NCBI GenBank assembly: GCA_900539625.1 | Contig: UQCW01000018.1 | Coordinates: forward strand, 1 to 42,409 | Direction: 5' to 3' | Origin: an uncultured Prevotella sp. | GTDB lineage: Bacteria; Bacteroidota; Bacteroidia; Bacteroidales; Bacteroidaceae | Length of the DNA stretch: 42,409 nt | In this document: positions 8,380 to 18,051 of the stretch, piece after piece | Layout of the letters: the number at the start of each line of letters is the position of its first letter | Position numbering within the stretch: the first letter of the stretch is position 1 | The notes under the pieces: model-generated | The model's input: only the letters and a program-made list of their open reading frames with translations | Databases searched by the model: none | Told to the model about the DNA's origin: nothing | Translations under genes and position numbers: made by a program

Positions 8380-10021
8380 TACGCTTTTTTTTTGCTTTCA
8401 CGTTTGTAGCAGGCCACGTCTTCCCCTCTTTACATACCTTTATGGCGCGAAGTACGCAGGGGTCAAATTCATTCACGAATTGGGCAGTGGCTTCTGTCCC
8501 CAGGACATCGTCAATGATATTGCTTCCGATGTATTCACGCAGCAATTTGCGAGATGATTTTATCATCAAATTGCGGCGTTTCAGTCCACGTTTATTGGCG
8601 TAGGAGGCAAATTGCTCAACGATATCATTCTTGTCTAATATTTTTTTGACCTGTATAAAGTCTTTTTGCTGGCTGAGTTTTTTGCGATGACTGTCAACAT
8701 AATGATAGGCATATTGCTGGATAAGACCGCTCAAATAGGCACTGCGGAAATAGGAATTTATGCCCAAAGTGTCTCGTGCAATGAAGATGTCGGGAATTAT
8801 GCCACCTCCGCCATAAACCACACGGCCCTTTAGGGTGTGAAAAGCCTGACCTGAGGTTTTAATGCTATCTTGATTGAAGTATTCACCATGCTCAGCACGC
8901 AAAATCAGATCCTGTTCGTAATCCTTTTCGTCTCCTGGCGTGTATGGTTTTTGTACACATCGACCTGATGGCGTATAATATCTTGCCTTCGTTAGGCGCA
9001 ACATGGAACCGTCGTTGAACTCGATGGGAATCTGTACAAGTCCCTTTCCGAAACTGCGTCTGCCGATGATTAATCCACGGTCGTTGTCTTGTATGGCCCC
9101 AGCAAGAATTTCGCTTGCTGACGCTGAAGACTCATCAACCAACACCACTAACGGGAGGCTCTGATAGGCTCCCCGGCCATTGCTTGTGAAATCCTCACGT
9201 GGGGATTTCCGTCCTTGGGTGTAGACAATGAGACGGCCCTTCGGGAGAAATTCATTGGCAATTTGCACTGCCGGCGACATATACCCACCTAAATTCCCGC
9301 GCAAATCAATGATCAGACTTTCCAATTTCGAATTGCTCAACGTTGCCAACGCGGCAAGGAACTCTGAATATGTTGCTTCTCCAAAATTACTAATCCGTAT
9401 GTAGCCGATATTGGATTCGGTCATGAAAGCTGCGTCAACACTTTTCAATGGAACCGCACCTCTTGAAATGGAATAGTTTTGAAGACGTTTGGAATTTGAA
9501 CGGAGGATTCCCACTCTGACAACTGAGCCATTGGGTCCTTTGAGTTTTTTCTGGACATCCTCTGAGGATATGTTCTTGCCTACTGCGGCTTTTCCGTTGA
9601 TGGTGACGATTCGGTCGCCCGCTTCCAAACCGACACTCTGCGAAGGCCCGCCCTCAAGCACCTTGACGACTCTGATGGTGTCGTCGTAAATCATAAACTG
9701 GATGCCAATCCCCACAAAACTACCTTTCAAATCCTGCATGGATTTTTCGGCCTCACTCGCGGGGATATACACAGAATGTGGGTCCAACTTCTTTAGGATT
9801 TCTGGAAGGGACTCTTCCACGAGGTTGGCAATGTTGACAGAATCCACATACTGGTCATCAATGATATGCAGAATACTATTAAACTTGTCGCTTGAAGAAT
9901 TTATGATGTTCAAGCGTTTGCCCGAAAAATGATTGGCATAAAAATTACCGATGATTATGCCAATCATCACTCCGATAGCAACCAACAAAGGCGTGTATCG
10001 GTATGATTTGTTTCTGTTCAT
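8375..10021 (-). CDS. S41 family C-terminal processing peptidase
   Basis: This is an envelope serine protease of the CtpA/Prc type, which trims or degrades proteins from their C-termini in the periplasm. The 548-residue protein has an N-terminal membrane anchor (about residues 10-27), a PDZ domain (about 95-175, with GIGIQFMIYDDTIRVVKVLE) and the catalytic core. The Ser-Lys dyad is in DESSASASEILAGA (Ser301) and GRRSFGKGLVQ (Lys326). The Lys-rich C-terminus KAKKKRK ends at a TAA lying inside repeat copy A, so the last residues may have been altered by that insertion. It follows the dCMP deaminase gene on the same strand. Confidence 0.93.
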   Translation of the reverse strand: MNRNKSYRYTPLLVAIGVMIGIIIGNFYANHFSGKRLNIINSSSDKFNSILHIIDDQYVDSVNIANLVEESLPEILKKLDPHSVYIPASEAEKSMQDLKGSFVGIGIQFMIYDDTIRVVKVLEGGPSQSVGLEAGDRIVTINGKAAVGKNISSEDVQKKLKGPNGSVVRVGILRSNSKRLQNYSISRGAVPLKSVDAAFMTESNIGYIRISNFGEATYSEFLAALATLSNSKLESLIIDLRGNLGGYMSPAVQIANEFLPKGRLIVYTQGRKSPREDFTSNGRGAYQSLPLVVLVDESSASASEILAGAIQDNDRGLIIGRRSFGKGLVQIPIEFNDGSMLRLTKARYYTPSGRCVQKPYTPGDEKDYEQDLILRAEHGEYFNQDSIKTSGQAFHTLKGRVVYGGGGIIPDIFIARDTLGINSYFRSAYLSGLIQQYAYHYVDSHRKKLSQQKDFIQVKKILDKNDIVEQFASYANKRGLKRRNLMIKSSRKLLREYIGSNIIDDVLGTEATAQFVNEFDPCVLRAIKVCKEGKTWPATNVKAKKKRK

Positions 10022-10139
10022 TTTCTATTGAAAATCTATTGATTAGCAATCGGCCCGATGATGAGCAGGCTGTCCAAGCCCCATTTAAAGAAAGCCCCTT
10101 GACAGCCCGCTTAGAGAAAAGCCACTGCAATAGGAAGAC

Positions 10140-10583
10140 TCACACTCCATTTGCCCCCTGCTCTTCATTAAGAGGGATGTTGATCAATTCGATACCTGCA
10201 CGCTTCAGAAGTTCAAGCCCGTCTGTCAGCCGATATTGTCTTGCAAAAATCACACGTTTGATTCCAGCTTGAATGATCAGTTTGCTACACTCAATGCACG
10301 GAGCATCCGTGACATACAATGTCGCCCCGTCTGAATTATTGCTCGAACGGGCGATTTTGGTGATTGCATTGGCTTCTGCATGAAGAACATAAGGCTTTGT
10401 CAGCCCATTCGTGTCTTCGCAGATATTTTCGAATCCTGATGGCGTACCATTATAACCATCGCTGATAATCATTTTATCTTTAACGATGAGCGCTCCCACC
10501 TGGCGGCGTTTACAATATGAATTCTCTGCCCATATATGCGCCATTCGCAGATAGCGTATGTCAAGTTCTTGCTGTTTTGTCAT
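10140..10583 (-). CDS. deoxycytidylate (dCMP) deaminase family protein
   Basis: This is a cytosolic zinc enzyme expected to convert dCMP to dUMP, feeding thymidylate synthesis. The 147-residue length is usual. The zinc site is seen in HAEANAI (His68, catalytic Glu70) and PCIECSKLI (Cys96, Cys99). The N-terminal segment YLRMAHIWAENSYCKRRQVGA is the typical opening of the family. The gene lies between the M3 peptidase and S41 peptidase genes, all on the minus strand (64- and 118-base gaps). Confidence 0.92.
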   Translation of the reverse strand: MTKQQELDIRYLRMAHIWAENSYCKRRQVGALIVKDKMIISDGYNGTPSGFENICEDTNGLTKPYVLHAEANAITKIARSSNNSDGATLYVTDAPCIECSKLIIQAGIKRVIFARQYRLTDGLELLKRAGIELINIPLNEEQGANGV

Positions 10584-10647
10584 TGCCTTATGTAGGTATT
10601 CAAAATTATTCTATAAGTAGGGTTATTTTCTTGGTTTTCCGCTCATG

Positions 10648-12702
10648 TCAGCTGCCCTTGTGCTGAGAACATTGTTGGGCTATTCCGTTGCGCTTCAGCA
10701 GGGCACAAAGGCACGGGCGTCTTCCCCTGAAATTGACATAGAGTTCCATCGGATTTTTTGTACCTCCCAAAGAAAGAACCTCATCACGGAACTTCTTGGC
10801 CAAATCCCGATTGAATATCCCGCATTCCTTAAACAAGCTGAAGGCGTCTGCATCAAGAACCTCAGCCCATTTGTAGCTGTAATAGCCAGCAGAATACCCT
10901 CCCGACATGATATGTCCGAATTGAACCGACATACATGCTTCTTCCACTTCTGGCAAGACCTTGGCATCTGCCCACGCCTTATGTTCAAATGTCCTGACAT
11001 CCTCCGTCAGAGGGCTGGTTAACGTGTAGTAGGCCATATCCAACAGGCCGAACGACACCTGTCGTACACAGGCATAAGCCACATTAAAATTTCTTGCCGC
11101 AACAATGCGCTCAATGAGTTCGGCTGGTATGGTTTCTCCCGTTTGGTAATGCTTTGCAAAGGTAGTAAGAAAATCTTGCTCTATTGCATAATTCTCCATG
11201 AACTGCGATGGCAGTTCAACAAAATCCCAATATACATTGGTACCACTCAAAGAGCGATATTTCGTTTTCGCGAAAATACCATGAAGCGCATGTCCAAACT
11301 CGTGCAAGAATGTCTCAACCTCAGACAAAGTCAGCAAAGCCGGTTTGCTTTCTGTCGGTTTGCTCAGATTCATCACGATTGCCACGTGCGGTCTGTCTGT
11401 TCCGTCCCACTCCTCCTTATAATTTGTCATCCACGCGCCGGCCTGCTTAGAGGCACGCGGGAAATAATCTGTGTATAACACAGCCAGAAACTCTCCATTT
11501 TCGTCATAAACCTCATACGCTTCCACGTCGGGATGGTATACGGGAATTTCTCTATTTCTCTCGAAGCGAATGCCATAAAGTTTTTCCGCCAAAGCAAACA
11601 CCCCCTTAATAACAGAAGAGAGCTCGAAATAAGGGCGCAACATCTCGCTATCAAGATTATAGAGTTGGCGCTGAAGTTTGTGGGCATAATAAGAGAAATC
11701 CCAAGGCATGAAATCAAAATTCGCGCCTTCTTCTTTTTCGGCCAATGAACGAACAGCCTCCACTTCCTTAATGGCTTGACCTTTATATGAATTAAGAAGA
11801 TTTTGCAGCAAATCGTAGACATTGGCTGTGTTGGCCGCCATGCGGTGTCTGAGAATCAGATCTGCATAATTTTCATATCCGAGGATTTTGGCCTTCTCCT
11901 GTCGGAGGTTTACAATTTTTCGGACAATCTCAAAATTATTGTTTTCATTGCCATGCGTACACTTGGTGTTGTATGCCATATACAACCTCTTTCGCAATTC
12001 ACGATTTGCAGAATAAGTCATAAACGGCACATAGCTTGGAGCCTGCAACGTAAACACCCATCCATCCAGTTTTTCCTTCTGGGCTGTCATGCGTGCTTGT
12101 TCTATTTGCGAATCAGGCAAGCCGGCAAGGTCTTTTTCCTCTGTCACGTGGAGCGTAAAGGCATTCGTGTCCCGCAAATTATTCTGGGAAAACGCCAACG
12201 TCAGATTAGATAATTCGCTTTTCACTTTGCGCAACTCCGCCTTACCTTCCTCAGAGAGGTTCGCACCAGAATCAATGAAACTATTGCAAATCTTTTCATA
12301 CAACATCTGCTGCTCCTTGTTGCAGCAGTCCAACTGACCTTTAACAGAACGGATCCTTTCCCACAAACGCCCATTCATCAATATGTCCGAACTATGTTGC
12401 GAGAGAATCGGAGTAAGTTCCTCAGCAATTTTTTCAAGTTCGTCGTTGGTGTCAGCGCTCAACATGTTATACATGTAAGTCGTTGCATTTTCGAGCAAGG
12501 AACCTGTTTTCTCAAAGGCTTCCACCGTGTTTGAGAAAGTCGGCGCTTCGTAATTCGAAACAATCGCCTCAAGTTCCTGGTTTTCAATTTCGATGCCCTT
12601 CAATATTGCCTCTTTGACATCCAACGGTTTTATCTTGTCAAATTGAAACGTATGATGTGGCGTTTCCGAATTACCACTAAAATATATAAGTGAATCGCTC
12701 AT
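10648..12702 (-). CDS. M3 family metallopeptidase (oligopeptidase A / Dcp type)
   Basis: This is a zinc oligopeptidase that finishes degradation of short peptides, probably cytoplasmic because no signal peptide is seen. I chose the start MSDSLIYFSGN (684 residues) because it lies 19 bases after the upstream TPR gene, whereas the longer frame from 12744 overlaps that gene. The zinc motif is HEFGHALHG (His467, Glu468, His471), and the third ligand Glu is in YWDFVELPSQFMENY. A YSYKWAEVLDADAFS segment near the end is also typical. The far C-terminus has unusual cysteines (RRPCLCALLKRNG) where relatives normally lack them. Confidence 0.93.
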   Translation of the reverse strand: MSDSLIYFSGNSETPHHTFQFDKIKPLDVKEAILKGIEIENQELEAIVSNYEAPTFSNTVEAFEKTGSLLENATTYMYNMLSADTNDELEKIAEELTPILSQHSSDILMNGRLWERIRSVKGQLDCCNKEQQMLYEKICNSFIDSGANLSEEGKAELRKVKSELSNLTLAFSQNNLRDTNAFTLHVTEEKDLAGLPDSQIEQARMTAQKEKLDGWVFTLQAPSYVPFMTYSANRELRKRLYMAYNTKCTHGNENNNFEIVRKIVNLRQEKAKILGYENYADLILRHRMAANTANVYDLLQNLLNSYKGQAIKEVEAVRSLAEKEEGANFDFMPWDFSYYAHKLQRQLYNLDSEMLRPYFELSSVIKGVFALAEKLYGIRFERNREIPVYHPDVEAYEVYDENGEFLAVLYTDYFPRASKQAGAWMTNYKEEWDGTDRPHVAIVMNLSKPTESKPALLTLSEVETFLHEFGHALHGIFAKTKYRSLSGTNVYWDFVELPSQFMENYAIEQDFLTTFAKHYQTGETIPAELIERIVAARNFNVAYACVRQVSFGLLDMAYYTLTSPLTEDVRTFEHKAWADAKVLPEVEEACMSVQFGHIMSGGYSAGYYSYKWAEVLDADAFSLFKECGIFNRDLAKKFRDEVLSLGGTKNPMELYVNFRGRRPCLCALLKRNGIAQQCSQHKGS

Positions 12703-12721
12703 ATTGCTAATATACTGACTG

Positions 12722-13942
12722 TTATTTAAAATTGGACAAAACACGCTCTATCTCCTCAAACTTCGGCCCGTCGTTGAGCGTGAAATAAACCCTGTAGAGC
12801 AATGGTGCCCATTTTCTTTCTTCGTTGGGTGCAATTGCCCTATACTTTTCCAGATAGGGCCTTGCAGCCTTATAGAGGTTTTTCTTTTTTGCAGCGTTTG
12901 TCTTATATGCCTTGTCCTGTACATTCTCCGACTTTTCAAGCATCAAAGCCATATTGCAATATATGGCTCCAATATAAAAATACGCATCTCTCAACGTTGA
13001 ATCCTTTTCAAGCGCATACAATGCCGTTGAAAGCGCCTGTTTGTAGCAGTACATATTCATCAGAGCAAGGCTTCTGGCTTCAAGAGCAATGGTTGAAACG
13101 CTGTCCAATCTAAGACGATTGTCAGCCAAATTCAAGATAGCTTTATAATCGGCCCTTCCGGCATAGAAGTCTGCCAAATGGGAAAAGAAGAAATCATTGT
13201 CAGGATAATCGTCAATCCCCAGCTTAAGCAAATTTGCATAGCGAACCGTATCATTCAAAGCCTTTGCCGCCAAACTCATAGTTTCTAATGTTGACCTACG
13301 CAAAGAAGATGTGTCAGCGAGCGTCACCTCCTTATATCGCCCTACTTTCTGATACGCCTTACTCAGATAGGCACACTTTTCATACAAGTGAGCGTTTGAT
13401 ATGTATAATTGCGAGGTGCAAACGCTTTTGTCGTTTCCCCATATCGGCTGATAAGGCATATCAAGATAGGTTTCAAGAAACTTTGCAGCCTGCCCGTAAT
13501 TTTTCTTTGAATAAAAATAGCGCGCACCAGCATTCAGATTGTTATAATACTGATGAACAACCTGCCTATTCTTTTTATGGAACTTCATTTTCGAGCCACT
13601 TTGAGCAAGCTGAACCTGTTCCTTATAGTCACACTTCAGGACATAGTCATAAATCCCCCATGTCGTATTGAAAAATTTGGCAGTATCATAGGGTTGTTTC
13701 AAATATAATTTTTCATTCTCCACATCGTTCAAAATAATCTGCGCTTCCTTCCCCATGTCATACAGCTGAGGAAGGGCATTCACCGTTGTGTCGCCTTCAA
13801 GTTTGCTTACCAGCTTAAGGGCCTCGGTGCCATTTTTCGCCTTCAATGAAGCCTTAATAGGCTTAAACACCTTTTGCCCAAATACGCTCCCCCCATTTGT
13901 GTTTAAACATATAAGTAAAAGTAATCCAAAAACCCTTTTCAT
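12722..13942 (-). CDS. TPR-repeat protein, exported (second of a tandem pair)
   Basis: This encodes a 406-residue protein with a signal peptide (residues 1-22, ending VFGQ) and a helical repeat body of TPR type. Clearer units include NAGARYFYSKKNYGQAAKFLETYL and the AYFYIGAIYCNMALM region. It resembles the next gene upstream (14132-15388) in length, order and local sequence (YYNNLNAGARYFYSKKNYGQ compared with YYNYAAMFQYQNHDTAQA), so the two are paralogues from a tandem duplication that have diverged a good deal. It is probably a periplasmic scaffold. The partner is unknown. Confidence 0.82.
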   Translation of the reverse strand: MKRVFGLLLLICLNTNGGSVFGQKVFKPIKASLKAKNGTEALKLVSKLEGDTTVNALPQLYDMGKEAQIILNDVENEKLYLKQPYDTAKFFNTTWGIYDYVLKCDYKEQVQLAQSGSKMKFHKKNRQVVHQYYNNLNAGARYFYSKKNYGQAAKFLETYLDMPYQPIWGNDKSVCTSQLYISNAHLYEKCAYLSKAYQKVGRYKEVTLADTSSLRRSTLETMSLAAKALNDTVRYANLLKLGIDDYPDNDFFFSHLADFYAGRADYKAILNLADNRLRLDSVSTIALEARSLALMNMYCYKQALSTALYALEKDSTLRDAYFYIGAIYCNMALMLEKSENVQDKAYKTNAAKKKNLYKAARPYLEKYRAIAPNEERKWAPLLYRVYFTLNDGPKFEEIERVLSNFK

Positions 13943-14064
13943 TTTTACCTAAATTATTTAGAAGCAAGCTACTCCGAAATTTGTTACTAATTTAATCGTC
14001 AAGGATGACGATTTCCAAAAGCCTTATGTACGATTTCATCCCCCTCGCAACAAACGCAAGAATA

Positions 14065-14106
14065 TTCAAAAGGAACAAACCATTTATTAGATTTGTTCCT
14101 TTTGAA
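14065..14106 (-). terminator. hairpin between the TPR genes
   Basis: TTCAAAAGGAACAAA (14065-14079) and TTTGTTCCTTTTGAA (14092-14106) form a perfect 15-bp stem with a 12-base loop, 26 bases past the stop codon of the upstream TPR gene. The sequence after the stem is only moderately T-rich, so it may attenuate rather than fully stop transcription into the next TPR gene. Confidence 0.6.
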
Positions 14107-14131
14107 AAATTCATTTAGTGATGGTGAATAC

Positions 14132-15388
14132 TTACAAGCCCTTGATGATTTCATCAATTTCTTTTTTCTTGTCCTTCATCTGAAGGTTTTCATAAATCAT
14201 TTGCAAGGTATAAGCCCAAAGCTTTGCCTGTGTCGGAGCCAAAGTTCTCACCTTCTCCATGTAAGGCAACGCATTCTTGTAGTATGACTGAACAAGGGCC
14301 AACTCCTTCTTATAAGCCGGCATCTGCGCCTGAGTGATCATCTTGTTTGTTCCCACGAACTTGTACTTTCCTGCCATTTTGTCTGAAACGGCCTGATTGA
14401 CGTAGGTATAAGCGATATTGACGTTGGCGTCGATAAACTCAGGATCAATGGCCAAGGCGTTTTCAAAACATTTGCGTGCCTCTGCGTAGTCCTTCTTCAG
14501 ATTCAATTCCACGCATCCCTTCATATACCATGCCATCTTGCTGTTTGGCGTAGCAACGGCCATGTCGTTAGCCATAGCCTCGGCACCCTGGACGTCGTTA
14601 TGAGAGACATAATAATAGAGAAGATTCTGGGCGAAGCCTTCATTTTCCGTTTTCGAAACAGCCTCCTTCAAAGTGCTCAACCATTGTGCTGAATCCCCCT
14701 GAGCTGCATAGGCCTGCATTTTAATGATATATAGGTCACGCGTGCCGATTGTGTCCTGCAAGGCAATATCAGCAAACTCAATTGCCTTTGGCCAGTTTTT
14801 CTTGTTATAGTTCAAAGAAGCCAAGTTAAGAGCCGTTTGACTGTAAGCACTTCTCTTTGCGGCAAAGATAGAGTCGCTTTCATGCTTGGTGAAAACAACG
14901 TTGTTGGGGAATTTCAGATACTTTTCAAAGTAGCTGATTGCCTGCGCCGTGTCATGGTTCTGGTATTGGAACATGGCGGCATAGTTGTAGTAGTCAACCA
15001 TTGTCAGCATTCTCGACTTGTTCTGAGCCACGAATTTGCTCTTCACGCGCCCCTTCTCATCTGGTTTGACATCAGCCTCATGACTCTTCGTATAGAAGTC
15101 AACCATCTTGTCGAGGTGCATGCAAAATGCGGCAGTATCAAACGGCAGTCCCTGCGCAGCCTTCATAAGCTCAGGGTTAAACAATTTGGCATTATCTTCA
15201 GCCACCTGATGATACATTTCTGCAAACTTCGTTGTTTTCGGGTGCTTCAAAGCCTCTTCAAGCAAAGCGGCAGCACCTGCGATATCGCCTTTCTGCTCCA
15301 ATGCCTGTGCCTTAAAAATAGCAGAGTTCTGAGCAAAAGCTGTTCCACAGAACAAAGCCATGCCAATGGTAAATAAAAACTTTTTCAT
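14132..15388 (-). CDS. TPR-repeat protein, exported (first of a tandem pair)
   Basis: This encodes a 418-residue protein with a signal peptide, MKKFLFTIGMALFCGTAFAQ, and TPR helical hairpins through most of its length. Good examples are FKAQALEQKGDIAGAAALLE near residue 30 and KDYAEARKCFENALAIDPEF near residue 310. The C-terminus is rich in Lys and Glu. It starts 59 bases after gyrA on the same strand and is probably cotranscribed with it. Its paralogue follows. TPR domains mediate protein-protein contacts, and nothing seen here suggests enzyme activity. Confidence 0.86.
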   Translation of the reverse strand: MKKFLFTIGMALFCGTAFAQNSAIFKAQALEQKGDIAGAAALLEEALKHPKTTKFAEMYHQVAEDNAKLFNPELMKAAQGLPFDTAAFCMHLDKMVDFYTKSHEADVKPDEKGRVKSKFVAQNKSRMLTMVDYYNYAAMFQYQNHDTAQAISYFEKYLKFPNNVVFTKHESDSIFAAKRSAYSQTALNLASLNYNKKNWPKAIEFADIALQDTIGTRDLYIIKMQAYAAQGDSAQWLSTLKEAVSKTENEGFAQNLLYYYVSHNDVQGAEAMANDMAVATPNSKMAWYMKGCVELNLKKDYAEARKCFENALAIDPEFIDANVNIAYTYVNQAVSDKMAGKYKFVGTNKMITQAQMPAYKKELALVQSYYKNALPYMEKVRTLAPTQAKLWAYTLQMIYENLQMKDKKKEIDEIIKGL

Positions 15389-15447
15389 TTTAAATTCGAT
15401 TTATGTTTATTCCTTATTTCTACCGGATTAGTCAAACACGCGCACGC

Positions 15448-18051
15448 CTACCCCTCCAACGACGAGGAAAAATCATCCTCTGCGCCGGCAGGCTGCTCTG
15501 CGCCATTTCCTTCCGTTCCGCCATCAGAAGCCACACCATCAGACATAACGTCCTCCGACGAGACAACATCACCACTGGCAGTTGCATCGTCCTCCGACTC
15601 TTCTTCCTTCGGCACCTGGCAGACGCTCGCGATGACACCTCCGCGTTTTCCGAGGTCAATGAGCTTAACGCCCTGTGTGGCACGTCCCATGACCCTCACG
15701 TCTGAAAGTTTCAAACGGATAGTTATGCCATTTTTGTTGATAATCATCAGGTCGTTTTCGTCAGTCACGGATTTTATGGCAACAACCTTTCCGGTCTTCT
15801 CCGTAATGCTTATCGTCTTCACACCCTTTCCGCCACGGTTTGTGACACGATAATCATCAACAAGGCTACGCTTGCCAAATCCCGTTTCGCTGACAACGAG
15901 AATCGTTTCACGCTCAGGGTCATTAATGCAAATCATGCCGACAACCTCGTCAGTCTCGTCATGTTCGTCAAGCGTCATACCCTTCACGCCTGTTGCCGTA
16001 CGCCCCATGGCCCTCACGGCATCTTCGTTGAAGCGGATAGCCCGTCCGTTTCTGTTTGCCAAAACGATTTCGTCTTCGCCATTCGTCAAGCAGACGCCAA
16101 CAACGCGATCGTCCTCACGGATCGTGATAGCATTCACGCCATTCGTGCGCGGACGAGAATATTCAGAGAGACGCGTTTTCTTGATGACGCCGTTCTTTGT
16201 ACAGAAGAGCACATAGTGACTATTACAGAACTCCGCATCATTCAATTTTTTGATATGCAAGCAGGCGTTGATGGCATCGTCAGAATCAATGTTCAGCATA
16301 TTCTGAATCGCACGCCCCTTGGCGTTCTTCGCACCTTCCGGAATTTCATACACCTTGAGCCAGAAACATTTTCCCTTTGCAGTAAAGAAAAGCATCGTGT
16401 TGTGCATGGTTGCAGGGTAGATATACTCGATGAAATCCTCATCGCGCGTTGCGCCTCCCCTACTTCCAACACCGCCGCGTCCCTGAGTGCGGAAATCAGC
16501 CAACGGTGTCCGCTTGATATAGCCAAGATGGCTGATGGTGATGACAACTTCGTCGTCGGCATAGAAGTCCTCAGGATTAAACTCCTCACTTGAAAGTTTG
16601 ATTTCCGTGCGGCGTCCATCCTCATATTTTTCCTTGACCTCCAGCAATTCGTCCTTCATCACCTTTTTGCAAAACTCATCGTCACTCAAAATCTGTTCGA
16701 AATAAGCAATGCGCTTTTCAATCTCCGCATATTCCTGATGAAGCTTATCCTGCTGAATATTTGTCAACTGCGAGAGACGCATGTCAACGATGGCCTTGGC
16801 CTGCACCTCGTCAAGACTGAAGCGCTTCATCAAAGCCTCCATAGCCTCCTGCGGCGTCTTTGAAGCACGAATAATTCTCACCACCTCGTCGATATTATCG
16901 CTGGCAATGATAAGTCCCTCCAAGATATGCGCCCTTTCCTGCGCCTTCCTGAGGTCATACTTCGTGCGTCTGATTACCACATCATGGCGATGCTCAACGA
17001 AACACCTTATACAGTCTTTTAGCGTCAACACCTTCGGACGGCCATGCACCAAAGCAATGCAATTAACGGCAAAACTCGTCTGCAAAGCCGTCATCTTAAA
17101 CAATTTGTTGAGCACCACATTGGCATTGGCATCTCTTTTCACGTCAACCACAATGCGCAATCCCTCGCGGTCGCTCTCGTCGTTCACGTTTGAAATACCG
17201 TCAATCTTGTGTTCGTTCACCAGGTCAGCAATACTCTTGATGAGTTCTGCCTTGTTAACGCCGTAAGGTATTTCGTTAACGATGATTTTGTCATGCGCAA
17301 CTCCATTTTCAATGTCAGTCTTCGCACGCATAACAACGCGACCGCGCCCCGTCTCATAGGCACTTTTGACGCCCTGCATACCCATGATGTAGCCGCCGGT
17401 CGGAAAATCAGGCGCCTTCACATAGTGCATGAGTCCTTCAATGTCAATATCAGGGTTGTCAATATACGCAACACACCCGTCAATCACTTCTCCCAAGTTA
17501 TGGGTCGGAACATTCGTTGCCATGCCGACAGCGATACCGCTCGCACCATTAACCAAAAAGTTAGGAATGCGCGTAGGCATAACCGTCGGTTCCTGAAGCG
17601 AGTCGTCAAAGTTCGGCACCATGTCCACAGTTTCCTTTTCGATATCCTGCATCATGGCCTCGCCGACGAGGCTGAGTCGGGCTTCCGTGTAACGCATGGC
17701 CGCAGCAGAGTCGCCGTCCATAGAGCCGAAGTTGCCCTGCCCGTCCACGAGCGGACAACGCATGTTCCAATCTTGTGCCATACGCACCAATGCGCCGTAA
17801 ACAGAACTATCTCCATGTGGGTGATACTTACCGAGCACCTCACCGACAATACGGGCCGACTTACGCGTGGGCTTGTCATGCGTATTTCCCAAACCAAGCA
17901 TACCATACAATATGCGCCGGTGAACAGGTTTAAACCCGTCACGTACGTCAGGCAAAGCTCTTGCCACGATTACAGACATGGAGTAGTCTATATAGGAGGT
18001 TTTCATTTCCTCCTCAATATTCACTTTGATTATCTTGTCTTCTTCTGCCAT
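15448..18051 (-). CDS. gyrA: DNA gyrase subunit A
   Basis: This is the DNA cleavage and rejoining subunit of gyrase, which introduces negative supercoils. At 867 residues it is full length. The catalytic tyrosine is in AAAMRYTEARL (Tyr121). The quinolone-contact segment reads GKYHPHGDSSVYGALVRMAQ, with Ser82 at the E. coli Ser83 position and Gly86 at the Asp87 position. The GyrA box is QGRGGVG, followed by the C-terminal beta-pinwheel. The last 50 or so residues form a long Asp/Glu/Ser/Gly-rich tail. A -7 element (18092-18099) lies 41 bases upstream, and the TPR genes follow. Confidence 0.98.
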   Translation of the reverse strand: MAEEDKIIKVNIEEEMKTSYIDYSMSVIVARALPDVRDGFKPVHRRILYGMLGLGNTHDKPTRKSARIVGEVLGKYHPHGDSSVYGALVRMAQDWNMRCPLVDGQGNFGSMDGDSAAAMRYTEARLSLVGEAMMQDIEKETVDMVPNFDDSLQEPTVMPTRIPNFLVNGASGIAVGMATNVPTHNLGEVIDGCVAYIDNPDIDIEGLMHYVKAPDFPTGGYIMGMQGVKSAYETGRGRVVMRAKTDIENGVAHDKIIVNEIPYGVNKAELIKSIADLVNEHKIDGISNVNDESDREGLRIVVDVKRDANANVVLNKLFKMTALQTSFAVNCIALVHGRPKVLTLKDCIRCFVEHRHDVVIRRTKYDLRKAQERAHILEGLIIASDNIDEVVRIIRASKTPQEAMEALMKRFSLDEVQAKAIVDMRLSQLTNIQQDKLHQEYAEIEKRIAYFEQILSDDEFCKKVMKDELLEVKEKYEDGRRTEIKLSSEEFNPEDFYADDEVVITISHLGYIKRTPLADFRTQGRGGVGSRGGATRDEDFIEYIYPATMHNTMLFFTAKGKCFWLKVYEIPEGAKNAKGRAIQNMLNIDSDDAINACLHIKKLNDAEFCNSHYVLFCTKNGVIKKTRLSEYSRPRTNGVNAITIREDDRVVGVCLTNGEDEIVLANRNGRAIRFNEDAVRAMGRTATGVKGMTLDEHDETDEVVGMICINDPERETILVVSETGFGKRSLVDDYRVTNRGGKGVKTISITEKTGKVVAIKSVTDENDLMIINKNGITIRLKLSDVRVMGRATQGVKLIDLGKRGGVIASVCQVPKEEESEDDATASGDVVSSEDVMSDGVASDGGTEGNGAEQPAGAEDDFSSSLEG

